In this document: piece by piece, positions 1 to 7,809 of the stretch | Numbering within the stretch: the stretch's first letter is position 1 | How the letters are laid out: each line of letters begins with the position of its first letter | Assembly (NCBI GenBank): GCA_947632285.1 | Contig: CANROT010000003.1 | Location: 1 to 39,448, forward strand | From: an uncultured Clostridia bacterium | GTDB lineage: Bacteria > Bacillota > Clostridia > Oscillospirales > CAG-272 | DNA: 39,448 nucleotides | Direction of reading: 5' to 3' | Translations under genes and position numbers: made by a program | Notes under the pieces: model-generated | Seen by the model: only the letters and a program-made list of their open reading frames with translations | What the model was told of the DNA's origin: nothing | Databases searched by the model: none

Positions 1-755
1 CCGGAGTTGTCGGCGACGGCGGTCGCCTCAAGGACGAACGCCATGTGCGGGTCAATGGCGTATGCCGTCGTCTCCGCGCCCGATTTGCCGACCTCCTCGC
101 GCACGGTGAACGCGAGATACGTGTCGTGCTCGGGCAGCTGCGGCGCCTCTCGGAGTGCGCGCCCGAGCTCGATCAGGGCGGCACAGCCGAAGCGGTCGTC
201 GAGCGCCTTTCCCTTTATATATTTGCCTCCGCTGCCGAAGCGGACAAACTCGGAGTCAAATGTCGCGAACGCGCCGCGCTTGACGTAGCCCTCCGCCTCC
301 TCCTTGTCCTTCGCGCCGATGTCGATATAGAGCTCGGAGAGCTTGGGCACGGCCTCGCGCTCGTCGCCCTTCAGTAGGTGTATCGGCTTTGTGCCGATAA
401 CGCCGGGGACGCGGCAGTTCTCATCGCCGACGGTGACGCGGCGCGCGGGGAGCGCGGAGCCGACGATGCCGCCGAGGTTCATAAACGAGAGCGTTCCGTC
501 CGAATTGACATTCTTTATCATGAACCCGACCTCGTCCATGTGCGCCGAGAACATGACGCGGCGCTCGCGGTCTGTCCCGTGGTCGGTGCCGTATATGACC
601 GCCGTGAGATTGCCCATTTTGTCTCGCCTTATCTCGTCCGCGATGTCGCTTATCTGCGCCCGGACGAGGTCGGCGACGTTGTCCTCGCATCCGGTCGGCC
701 CGAATGTGAGCGAGAGCTCGCGCAAAAGCTCGATACCGGATAATTTGTTACTCAC
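1..755 (-). CDS. M42 family metallopeptidase (partial, C-terminus outside window)
   Basis: This is a co-catalytic zinc aminopeptidase of the M42 (glutamyl aminopeptidase/endoglucanase M) family, expected to trim peptides in the cytosol. It is absent from the ORF track because it runs off the window. I read 251 residues from a GTG start at 755-753, preceded by CTGGAGGTG. Visible motifs are [10 protein letters not shown] (metal-binding His and Asp), KALDDRFGC (bridging Asp), REEVGKSGA (catalytic Glu pair) and VLEATAVAD (further metal-site region). The GTG overlaps the last codons of the upstream M42 gene by 8 bp (GTGAGTAA), so the two are translationally coupled. The last metal-binding His would lie beyond the edge. 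The family assignment is secure; the substrate is unknown. Confidence 0.92.
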   Translation of the reverse strand, partial: MSNKLSGIELLRELSLTFGPTGCEDNVADLVRAQISDIADEIRRDKMGNLTAVIYGTDHGTDRERRVMFSAHMDEVGFMIKNVNSDGTLSFMNLGGIVGSALPARRVTVGDENCRVPGVIGTKPIHLLKGDEREAVPKLSELYIDIGAKDKEEAEGYVKRGAFATFDSEFVRFGSGGKYIKGKALDDRFGCAALIELGRALREAPQLPEHDTYLAFTVREEVGKSGAETTAYAIDPHMAFVLEATAVADNS

Positions 756-1800
756 GGCACCACACCTCCAGTTCACGGTTTTTCATCACGGCGAGGACGA
801 GCTTTGAGAGCTCGAGCGCGTCCGCCTCGTCTATGACCTCGGCGGGAGTGTGCATCGAGCGGAGCGGGATCCCGAGCACGACGGTCGGGACGCCGCCCGC
901 GGCGAGCGTCACGTCGTCACCGTTCGTGCCGGTGCCGGAGGGCTCCGCCGAGACGGTGTATTTTATATTTTCGTCGTCGGCGATGTGCATGACGCGGCGC
1001 GTCAGCTTAACATTCGTGACGGCGGAGAAGGAGACGATGACGCCGGAGCCGAGCGCCGACGTCCCGTTTTCCTCCGGCGAGCCGGGGGCGGACGCAAAGC
1101 CGACGTCGAGGATGAGCGCGAGGTCGGGGGTGATCGCGAACGCCGCCTTCTCGGCGCCGGACATGCCCGTTTCCTCTTCGGCGGAGGCGACGACATAGAC
1201 GTCAAAGCGCCCGCGGTCGTCTCCCATCATTTTTACGGCGCATATCGCCGCGGCGAGGCACGCCTTGTCGTCAAAGGCGACACCGGCGGCTCTCTCGCCG
1301 AGCAGCTTTGTAAACGGCGCGCGGTAGCCGACCGTCGTACCGACGCGGACGCCGAGCGCCTCGAGCTCCGATTTCGAATATCCCGTGTCGATGCGCATTT
1401 CCTCTATCGGGGCGACCTTGTCGCGGTCGTCGCCGGAGATCAGGTGCGGCGGCGTCGAGGCGACGACGCCGAAGATCGGCTCGCGCGCGTATACGGTCAC
1501 CTCGGAGGCGGGGAGAATGCGGCGGTCAACGCCGCCGAGCCGCGTTACGAGGAGGCACCCCTCGTCCGTGATATCGGTGACGAGCAGGCCGACCGCGTCA
1601 TAGTGCGCGTCTATCATAAGGCGCGGCGCGTCCGGCTCCGATGCGCGGCGGTGGAAAATATGGTTCCCGACGCTGTCAACGCGCCAGTCGTCAAAGCACG
1701 GCGACAAAAGGTCGGTGAGCGCGCCGCTGTCGGCAGTCTCGTGACCGACGAGCGAGCGTGATGCAGACAGCCGGGAGAGCAATTCAAAAAATTCTGACAA
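748..1800 (-). CDS. M42 family metallopeptidase (second paralogue)
   Basis: A full-length 350-residue M42 peptidase. All metal-site positions can be seen: [10 protein letters not shown] (His, Asp), [10 protein letters not shown] (bridging Asp), [11 protein letters not shown] (catalytic base and metal Glu), LILDVGFAS (Asp) and RSMHTPAEV (final His). It should therefore be an active dinuclear zinc aminopeptidase. It is clearly diverged from its downstream neighbour (AHYDAVG against AHMDEVG), so this is an old paralogue pair and not a fresh duplication. The start is TTG at 1800-1798, set by AAAGGA seven bases upstream; no ATG lies nearby in frame. It is the first gene of a two-gene operon with the partial M42 gene. 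M42 enzymes form dodecameric tetrahedra, so a mixed complex of the two is possible but not shown. Confidence 0.92.
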   Translation of the reverse strand: MSEFFELLSRLSASRSLVGHETADSGALTDLLSPCFDDWRVDSVGNHIFHRRASEPDAPRLMIDAHYDAVGLLVTDITDEGCLLVTRLGGVDRRILPASEVTVYAREPIFGVVASTPPHLISGDDRDKVAPIEEMRIDTGYSKSELEALGVRVGTTVGYRAPFTKLLGERAAGVAFDDKACLAAAICAVKMMGDDRGRFDVYVVASAEEETGMSGAEKAAFAITPDLALILDVGFASAPGSPEENGTSALGSGVIVSFSAVTNVKLTRRVMHIADDENIKYTVSAEPSGTGTNGDDVTLAAGGVPTVVLGIPLRSMHTPAEVIDEADALELSKLVLAVMKNRELEVWCRE

Positions 1801-1843
1801 ATTCTATATCCTTTCACAGCTTGATTTTTTATCCGCAGCTTAG

Positions 1844-1872
1844 ATGATACCACAAAAACAGAAGAACGCCAA
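1844..1872 (-). promoter_or_regulatory. Sigma-A-type promoter for the M42 pair
   Basis: On the minus strand TTGGCG and TATCAT are separated by exactly 17 bp, about 45 bp upstream of the TTG start. The -10 box matches well and the -35 is moderate. Confidence 0.5.
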
Positions 1873-1967
1873 TAGCTTTTTGCGGTATCTGAAAAATTTT
1901 TGCGCCACCGAGCGCACAGGGCCGGCAAAAAGGCGGATTTTTTACTGTATCTCGCGCGCTTTCCGTG

Positions 1968-1996
1968 TTGACAAACGGGGCTCCATCGGTTACAAT
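1968..1996 (+). promoter_or_regulatory. Sigma-A-type promoter for the GH51 gene
   Basis: A consensus TTGACA is followed after exactly 17 bp by TACAAT, 47 bp before the GH51 start codon. It is one of the best promoter matches in the window, which suggests strong expression. No operator-like repeat or cre-type site was seen beside it. Confidence 0.75.
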
Positions 1997-2042
1997 GTAC
2001 AGTGGCGCGGGGCGCACTTTTTTCGCTCAGGAAGGATTTTTT

Positions 2043-3521
2043 ATGAGCAAACTCGTTATAAACACATACGACAAAAGGAGCCGTATAGACAAAAATATTT
2101 ACGGTAATTTCTCCGAGCACCTCGGGAGATGCATATATAACGGCATTTATGTCGGCGAAAATTCGCCGATCCCGAACGTGGCGGGCATGAGGACCGATAT
2201 CGTGAAGGCGCTCCGCGACATGAAGCTGCCGGTGCTCCGCTGGCCGGGCGGCTGCTTTGCGGACGAATACCACTGGATGGACGGCATCGGCCCCAAGGAA
2301 AGCAGAAAGCTCATGGTCAACACGAACTGGGGCGACGTCACGGAGGACAACAGCTTCGGCACGCACGAGTTCTTCGAGCTCTGCCGCCAGATCGGCTGCG
2401 AGCCCTACATAAACGCGAACGTCGGCAGCGGCTCCGTTCAGGAGATGTCCGAGTGGGTCGAGTACATGAATTTTGACGGCAAGTCCCCGATGGCGGACCT
2501 GCGCGCGAAAAACGGGCACCCGGAACCGTTCGGCATACGCTATCTCGGCATCGGAAACGAGAGCTGGGGCTGCGGCGGCATGATGCGCCCCGAATACTAC
2601 GCGGACGAGTACCGCCGGTACGCGAACTTCTGCCGCAATTACGGCGAGGACCGCCTCTATAAGATCGCGTGCGGGCCGAACGCCGCCGACTACAACTGGA
2701 CAGAGGTGCTGATGAAGCAGGCGGGGCACCAGATGAACGGGCTGTCGCTGCACTATTACACGATCTGCCACGACTGGGACCACAAGGGCTCCGCGACCGC
2801 GTTTGACGAAAAAGAGTGGTACCTCACGATGAAGAAAACGCTCGAGATGGAGGAGATAATCACCGGACACGAGCACGTCATGGACCGCTATGACCCGCGC
2901 CGCCGCGTCGCGCTCATTGTCGACGAATGGGGCAACTGGTTCGACGTTGAGCCCGGCACGAATCCCGGCTTCCTCTACCAGCAGAACACGATCCGGGACG
3001 CTGTCGTCGCGGGCGTCAACCTCAATATTTTCAACAAGCACAGCGCGCGCGTCAGAATGGCGAACATCGCGCAGCTCGTAAACGTGCTCCAGTCCGTCAT
3101 TCTCACGGACGGCGAGAAAATGATACTGACGCCGACGTACCACGTTTTCAAAATGTACGCGCCGCATCAGAATGCAACACTCGTCGGCAGCTTTATCGAG
3201 AAGTCGAAGATAGGCGTCGAGGACAAGGTCCGCGCGGACGACCTCTCCGAGTCCGCATCGATCGACGCCGAGGGCAGCCTCAACATCACGGTCTGCAACC
3301 TCTCCTGCACGGACGCTCACGATATCGACGCGATCCTTGTCGGATATAAGCCCGCCTCGGTCGAGGGCGAGATCGTGACCGGCAAGATGGACGCGTTCAA
3401 CACGTTCGAGTCTCCGGAAAACGTGCGGGCGGAGCATTTTGACGGCATTAAGCTCACGGACGACGGCATCTCGTTCACGCTGCCCGAATGTTCTGTCGCG
3501 AGGATAACGGTCAAGCGGTAA
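2043..3521 (+). CDS. Alpha-L-arabinofuranosidase, GH51
   Basis: A retaining exo-acting arabinofuranosidase that would release terminal arabinofuranose from arabinan, arabinoxylan or their oligomers. The clan GH-A barrel is recognisable: [11 protein letters not shown] near the N-terminus, [14 protein letters not shown], the acid/base Glu in [12 protein letters not shown], and the nucleophile Glu in [13 protein letters not shown], followed by the C-terminal beta-domain. At 492 residues it has the normal length. The ORF track begins 26 codons too early (at 1965, upstream of the -10 box); the ATG at 2043 has AGGAAGG upstream. No signal peptide is visible, so it should act in the cytosol on imported oligosaccharides. 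No transporter for these lies nearby; the orphan MsmK/UgpC-type ATPase at 29879 is of the kind that serves such importers. Confidence 0.95.
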   Translation: MSKLVINTYDKRSRIDKNIYGNFSEHLGRCIYNGIYVGENSPIPNVAGMRTDIVKALRDMKLPVLRWPGGCFADEYHWMDGIGPKESRKLMVNTNWGDVTEDNSFGTHEFFELCRQIGCEPYINANVGSGSVQEMSEWVEYMNFDGKSPMADLRAKNGHPEPFGIRYLGIGNESWGCGGMMRPEYYADEYRRYANFCRNYGEDRLYKIACGPNAADYNWTEVLMKQAGHQMNGLSLHYYTICHDWDHKGSATAFDEKEWYLTMKKTLEMEEIITGHEHVMDRYDPRRRVALIVDEWGNWFDVEPGTNPGFLYQQNTIRDAVVAGVNLNIFNKHSARVRMANIAQLVNVLQSVILTDGEKMILTPTYHVFKMYAPHQNATLVGSFIEKSKIGVEDKVRADDLSESASIDAEGSLNITVCNLSCTDAHDIDAILVGYKPASVEGEIVTGKMDAFNTFESPENVRAEHFDGIKLTDDGISFTLPECSVARITVKR

Positions 3522-3790
3522 TGGACGGAGACTATTCGCAGCCCCGCTGCCGCCGGTGCCTCCTCTCGGAGATCGACCGCGACGGGGTGTATAAAACGGT
3601 GCTCGAATACCTCGCCTCGCTCGACGACTCGGTCAAGTGCGGGGCGGACGAGTACGCGTCCCGCCTCAGGATATGCCGCGCGTGCGACCGCCTTTCGGAC
3701 GGTATGTGCTCGCTCTGCGGCTGTTTTGTCGAGGTCCGCGCCGCCAAAAAGATACAGACGTGCCCCGACCTGCCGCACAGGTGGGAATAA
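3521..3790 (+). CDS. DUF6171 family cysteine-rich protein
   Basis: A protein of 89 residues with paired cysteine motifs (RCRRCLL, RICRACDRL, MCSLCGCFVEVRAAKK, TCPDLP), which fits a small zinc- or metal-binding domain. I recognise the C-terminal pattern as DUF6171, a family of unknown function in Clostridia. The ATG shares one base with the GH51 stop codon (TAATG), so I place the start there and not at the track start (3488), and I infer translational coupling. Why it accompanies an arabinofuranosidase is not evident; the pairing could be chance. It ends 18 bp before a strong bidirectional terminator. Confidence 0.8.
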   Translation: MDGDYSQPRCRRCLLSEIDRDGVYKTVLEYLASLDDSVKCGADEYASRLRICRACDRLSDGMCSLCGCFVEVRAAKKIQTCPDLPHRWE

Positions 3791-3808
3791 AATTCAAAAT
3801 AAAAGCTG

Positions 3809-3850
3809 CCGGGGGAGGGACCCGAAAAAAGGTCCCTCCCCCGGTATTTT
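3809..3850. terminator. Bidirectional intrinsic terminator
   Basis: A perfect 14-bp stem, CCGGGGGAGGGACC with its complement, encloses an 8-base loop and is followed on the plus strand by TATTTTT. On the minus strand the hairpin is followed by CAGCTTTTATTTTG. It separates the convergent DUF6171 (+) and sigma-factor (-) genes. Confidence 0.85.
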
Positions 3851-3869
3851 TGCCCGAAAGCCGGGTGCG

Positions 3870-6800
3870 TTATTCAGTGAGCTTTTTCGCTCTCTCGGTC
3901 AGCTCTTTGTATCTTTCGTCCTCCCTCGCGGAGTCGAACCACCCCCAGCTCTGCTGTGTCGACGTCATGGCGCGGTATATAATTCCGCTGTCGGAGAGCC
4001 GCCGGCCGTCGATGATGCCGTCCGCGTCGATCTCGCGCTTTGTGCCGTCCGGCAGCTCTATTATCGACTGCCCTTTTATATAGCGAATGCTTCCGAACGC
4101 CGCCTCGTCGCCGAAGGAGAGCGCCTCGCCGTCCGGTACCGCGTGCCACCGCTCGGCGAAGTCGAGCGCAAGCTCGAGATATTTGTACCCGTCCCCGCGC
4201 TCGCCGCCGCCGAAAAACGCGAGCGATGCCAAAAGGCATATCCATGACGCTTTCGCGCAGAACGCGGGCGGAACGCTGCCGTCTCCCGCCGCCTCGAGCA
4301 GCCGCAGGTAATAGGTAAATCTCCTCGCCCTTGTGAGCGGGTCGCCGTAGTGGTAGTCTCTCTTTGACGTCTGGTGCAGAAGAAGGAGTATCGCGTTGCA
4401 GCCGGACTCGAGGTTTGCCTCATCAAATTTTTCCGCGTTCGCGAGGCACGCCTCTTCAAGCTCGCCGACGGTCGAATTATAGCGGGTGATTTTTTTCGGC
4501 TTATGCCTGATCCCCGTCAAGTCCGAGAAGATCACGAGCTTGCCCTCGCAGTCGCGGGCGTATGTGTATTCCGCCGCGCCCTCGTAGCCGTCGGTAAGCC
4601 CGAGATCCTCGTATCTGCGCCTCATTCCGTCTGCTGCGGGCATGTAGCCTTCGCCCGTGCCTTCGTATGAGGTCAACTCATACGCGCTCACAGAACCGGC
4701 GTTCGTGTATATCTCCACTTTTACGAGCCCCACGCCGGGCGCGAAATAATATGTCCGCCTGCCGCCTCGGTAGATGTGTCCGCTGTCAAACCCGTCGCAG
4801 TATGTGTCGACAGAGAGACACCCGTCAAAGCTCCCGGCGCATACGGTGACCGTTCCCGCGTCCGCGCAGCTTATACGCGTCCTGAGGCTGCTGTTGCTGC
4901 CGTAATCCTTTGATTCTTCGGAACTGTACCCGGGCTGCCACCTCTCGTCAAAGAGGCAGCCTGTTACGTCGTGCAAAATCGAATAGATGTGATTTGAGAG
5001 CAGGCGATTGCAGAGCGAGGTGTCGTCCGTGTTCTTCCACTCAAAGTCAAATCTCCGGCTGCTCCTGACAAGGCAGAGCTTTCCGTCCGTGGACTCGACC
5101 GTATTGCGGTTGAAGAAATTCCACTGTCCCACCGCCTCGCATTCGGGGTCAAATTCCTCGTCCGTCTCGATTATCCTTTTGACGACCGAATATGCTGCCT
5201 CGGCGTGCGCCTTTTCAAACGGCGTCTTCGCGAGCTCCACGGCGCGCCGTGCATAAGGTCTTACGTCAACGATCCTCTCCGGCTCCTTCGTGAAGTAGTC
5301 GTCGCGGGTCTTCAGGATCATGTCGAGCCATGAGTTCTCGTCATACTTGCTCCGAATTATGCGCGTATTCTCCGTAACGATCGCCCTCTCGCCGTCGCAC
5401 CACTCGACACAGATCCGCGTCGGCGCGGAAAACGACTCGGGGTCGCAGTCCATCTCATATTCCCATAAGTTACCGGTGCAGAGCGGCAAAAGCCCTTCGC
5501 CGCCGGAGACGTTATAGGTTTTTAATGATTTTGCGTCGCTGACTCCCTCGCAGATCATCTCTTGCCTGACGAGGCCGACACCGCGCTTGAGCCAGCTTCT
5601 GACCGTGCCGACTTTTAAGCGCGACACCCAGACCTCGCAGCCGGAAAACGTCCCCGCCGGGACCGTGACCGTCTCGTCCCCCGATTCAAACGTGAGCGTC
5701 GAGCCGTCCGAGGCGGTGACGCTCTCGCCCGGCGCTATATCCGCCGTCATCTCCCCGTCGCATCTGAATAGATTTTCAAACAGCTGCGTGCACATATAGT
5801 TCAGCGCGTAGAGCCCGCCTATACTGTAGTATTCGTCCCGGGCTATTTTTAAGCCGCCCGACATGACAAATTCATAAGTCACCCCGACGCTTTTGCGGTT
5901 CTGAACGTCGCTTATGAATTCCTCTTCTGCCGACTCCACAAAGGCTTTTTTCATTTCAAGCGCGTGATGGTATAAAACGTCCGCCGGGGTCAGGAGCGCG
6001 AGCGCGCTGTCAAAGGCGTCCGTGCCGTCCTTTAAGTTTTCGGGCTTTGTCAAGTCGCCGACGGCGCACCATCTGTCCGCGAGCGTGAGCCGGAAATCGA
6101 CGGGGTCAAGGGACGGGATCTGCACGTTTTTGATGTGCTCCCGCTTTTCATCGCCCCAATATTTGGCCGCCTCGCGGACAAGCACATAGCTCATGACCTC
6201 GTTGTTTTTGCCGAGCGTTGCCGCCTCGCGTATGCGTTCGAACAGCCGATCGTTCTTCTCTCCCGGCAGCCACCAGTAACCGCGCATCAGAACGTCCGCC
6301 AGGGCGTGATATTTCTCGCGGCACTCGGGCATCGTGTCGATGTCCTTCAAAACGTCACGATAGACCTTGTCAAAGCCCTCCTTCGAATTCTTGTACTGCC
6401 AGCTTTTTATTTCGTCGATCTTTTTCCTGATCTTCAGAAGTAGCGTGTCATTTAATTTTTCGTCCATAGCACATAGCTCCTTTCGCATTTTCTTTCTGCC
6501 GTCGTGGAGCTGCGATTTGACCGTCCCCACCGATATGCCCATCAGCTTTGCGATGTCCTCCGCGCTCATGTCCTCATAATAGTGCAGATAGACGACCTGA
6601 CGGGCGCGCTCGGGGAGCCGACGCAGTCCGCGGCGCATGAGTTCTGCCTCCTCCTCCGTCATGAGCATCAGCTCCGGGTCCCCGTCGTCGGCGCGCATGT
6701 ACTCTATACCCTCGACGTCGTCAAGGCAGAGATAGTTCCTGAACCGCAGCGCCATGTTCCGGGCGCAGTTTTTGGCGATGCGGCAGACCCATATCCCAAA

Positions 6801-7013
6801 CTTTTCCGGTTCGCGGAGCCGGTCGAGCTTGAGCCACGCCGCCAAAAAGGCGTCCTGCGCCGCGTCCTCGGCGATGTGCGCGTTGCGTATAACGGAATAC
6901 GCCGCCGCGAGGACGCGCTTTTCATGGCGCAGGAACAGCTCGTCATATGCGGCGGAGTCACCAGCGAGCGTCAGGAGCACGAGCGTGCCGTCCGAATTTG
7001 AAGAATGAGGCAT
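3870..7013 (-). CDS. ECF-type sigma-70 factor with a giant duplicated C-terminal extension
   Basis: Residues 1-180 are a complete ECF sigma factor. Sigma2 covers about 20-90 (YDELFLRHEKRV, AEDAAQDAFLAAW) and sigma4 about 125-178 (RRLPERARQVVYLHYYEDM, GISVGTVKSQLHDGRKKMR helix-turn-helix). A normal ECF factor ends here; this one continues for some 860 residues. The extension is cytoplasmic as far as can be seen, with no membrane segment. It holds a helical part (about 185-400) and two copies of a beta-rich module. Copy 1 (about 401-555) has VPAGTFSGCEVWV and KRGVGLVRQEM; copy 2 (about 666-830) has VCAGSFDGCLSVD and YFAPGVGLVKVEI. Each is followed by a similar GEG..P tail. The GTF.GC..GVGLVK pattern is otherwise familiar from exported lipoproteins. 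No separate anti-sigma gene is adjacent, so the extension may control the sigma part in cis or sense a ligand; this is inference. AAAGGAA precedes the ATG. Confidence 0.85.
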   Translation of the reverse strand: MPHSSNSDGTLVLLTLAGDSAAYDELFLRHEKRVLAAAYSVIRNAHIAEDAAQDAFLAAWLKLDRLREPEKFGIWVCRIAKNCARNMALRFRNYLCLDDVEGIEYMRADDGDPELMLMTEEEAELMRRGLRRLPERARQVVYLHYYEDMSAEDIAKLMGISVGTVKSQLHDGRKKMRKELCAMDEKLNDTLLLKIRKKIDEIKSWQYKNSKEGFDKVYRDVLKDIDTMPECREKYHALADVLMRGYWWLPGEKNDRLFERIREAATLGKNNEVMSYVLVREAAKYWGDEKREHIKNVQIPSLDPVDFRLTLADRWCAVGDLTKPENLKDGTDAFDSALALLTPADVLYHHALEMKKAFVESAEEEFISDVQNRKSVGVTYEFVMSGGLKIARDEYYSIGGLYALNYMCTQLFENLFRCDGEMTADIAPGESVTASDGSTLTFESGDETVTVPAGTFSGCEVWVSRLKVGTVRSWLKRGVGLVRQEMICEGVSDAKSLKTYNVSGGEGLLPLCTGNLWEYEMDCDPESFSAPTRICVEWCDGERAIVTENTRIIRSKYDENSWLDMILKTRDDYFTKEPERIVDVRPYARRAVELAKTPFEKAHAEAAYSVVKRIIETDEEFDPECEAVGQWNFFNRNTVESTDGKLCLVRSSRRFDFEWKNTDDTSLCNRLLSNHIYSILHDVTGCLFDERWQPGYSSEESKDYGSNSSLRTRISCADAGTVTVCAGSFDGCLSVDTYCDGFDSGHIYRGGRRTYYFAPGVGLVKVEIYTNAGSVSAYELTSYEGTGEGYMPAADGMRRRYEDLGLTDGYEGAAEYTYARDCEGKLVIFSDLTGIRHKPKKITRYNSTVGELEEACLANAEKFDEANLESGCNAILLLLHQTSKRDYHYGDPLTRARRFTYYLRLLEAAGDGSVPPAFCAKASWICLLASLAFFGGGERGDGYKYLELALDFAERWHAVPDGEALSFGDEAAFGSIRYIKGQSIIELPDGTKREIDADGIIDGRRLSDSGIIYRAMTSTQQSWGWFDSAREDERYKELTERAKKLTE

Positions 7014-7048
7014 TTTTTATTCCTTTCGTTGAAAGCTTTCGTTATATA

Positions 7049-7074
7049 GACATCAAAAGCATCAAAAAGGTTGG
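7049..7074 (-). promoter_or_regulatory. Candidate ECF-type promoter of the sigma-factor gene
   Basis: On the minus strand CCAACC is followed by a T-rich spacer and then TGTCTATA, with 17 bases between AAC and TGTC. This resembles ECF promoters of the TGAAAC/CGTC type in Bacillota and lies about 35 bp upstream of the sigma-factor ATG, so it suggests autoregulation. No good sigma-A alternative was seen in this gap. Confidence 0.5.
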
Positions 7075-7188
7075 TATGAAAAAGAAAAATTTAAGGAGCC
7101 TTGTTTTGGTATGTGAGATACTGCAAAAAAAGTGTTCACTTGTCGCCGTAAGCCAAACCAAGCAATAAAAAGTTTTGAAGAGGGGGGA

Positions 7189-7226
7189 CCGGGGGGAGGA
7201 ACCTTTTCAAAGGTTCCTCCCCCCGG
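7189..7226 (-). terminator. Hairpin terminator after the PAP2 gene
   Basis: A perfect 18-bp stem (CCGGGGGGAGGAACCTTT and its complement) with a 2-base centre lies 19 bp past the PAP2 stop codon. On the minus strand it is followed not by an immediate U-run but by a C-rich stretch and then CTTCAAAACTTTTT. A near-identical tail accompanies the hairpin at 33421. Confidence 0.7.
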
Positions 7227-7244
7227 ATAAATTACCTGATATTA

Positions 7245-7796
7245 TTACTCCGCCGCGGGCGTTTTGTGCTTTTGTATGTATGCGTCGAGGCGGTCGACGA
7301 TGAGGACGCCGAGGATACCGAAGAGGACGCCAAGCACGAGACCGGCGAGGATATCGGTGGGGTAGTGGACGTAGAGGTACATTCGTGAGAACGCGATCAG
7401 CGCGGCGAGCACGCAGGCGGCGATCCCCCATTTGCGGTGGCGTATGAGGATCACGGTCGCACCCTCAAAGCTTGCCGTCGTGTGCCCGGACGGGAAGGAG
7501 AAGTCCTTCTGCACTTCGCACAGATACGGCATTATCCCCTTGACGTCATATGGTCGGACGCGCGCGACGAGCGGCTTTATCGTTATGTTGCAGACGAGAA
7601 GGCCGAGAATGAGGGCGACCGCCATCATCAGGCCCGTTTTGCGCGTTTTTTTCGGGATCAGGAGCGCTATCGCAAGGATTATCCAGAATATACCCGCGTC
7701 TCCGAGCAGCGTGATCTTCGGCATAAGAAAGTCGAGGAAGGGACAGCGCAGGTGCTCGGCGATGAAATCGAGTATTGCAAGTTCGCTTACATTCAT
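7245..7796 (-). CDS. PAP2 family membrane phosphatase
   Basis: A 183-residue polytopic phosphatase of the PAP2/undecaprenyl-pyrophosphate phosphatase superfamily. The three-part active site is intact: KPLVARVRPYD, PSGHT and SRMYLYVHYPTD. About five hydrophobic segments are visible. It should remove phosphate from a lipid phosphate such as undecaprenyl diphosphate or phosphatidic acid, with the active site facing outward. It is the last gene of the five-gene envelope operon, 13 bp after its neighbour, with AAAGGAGG before the ATG. Beside a GT2-GtrA gene, recycling of the polyprenyl carrier is a sensible role; this is inferred from context. The C-terminal tail is short, charged and cytoplasmic. 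Confidence 0.9.
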   Translation of the reverse strand: MNVSELAILDFIAEHLRCPFLDFLMPKITLLGDAGIFWIILAIALLIPKKTRKTGLMMAVALILGLLVCNITIKPLVARVRPYDVKGIMPYLCEVQKDFSFPSGHTTASFEGATVILIRHRKWGIAACVLAALIAFSRMYLYVHYPTDILAGLVLGVLFGILGVLIVDRLDAYIQKHKTPAAE

Positions 7797-7809
7797 ATGC
7801 GGACCTCCT

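Noticed and set aside
1614-3437. Minus-strand ORF of 607 residues opposite the GH51 gene
   Set aside because: It crosses the intergenic region and both well-supported genes, and its composition is typical of an antisense shadow in GC-rich DNA.
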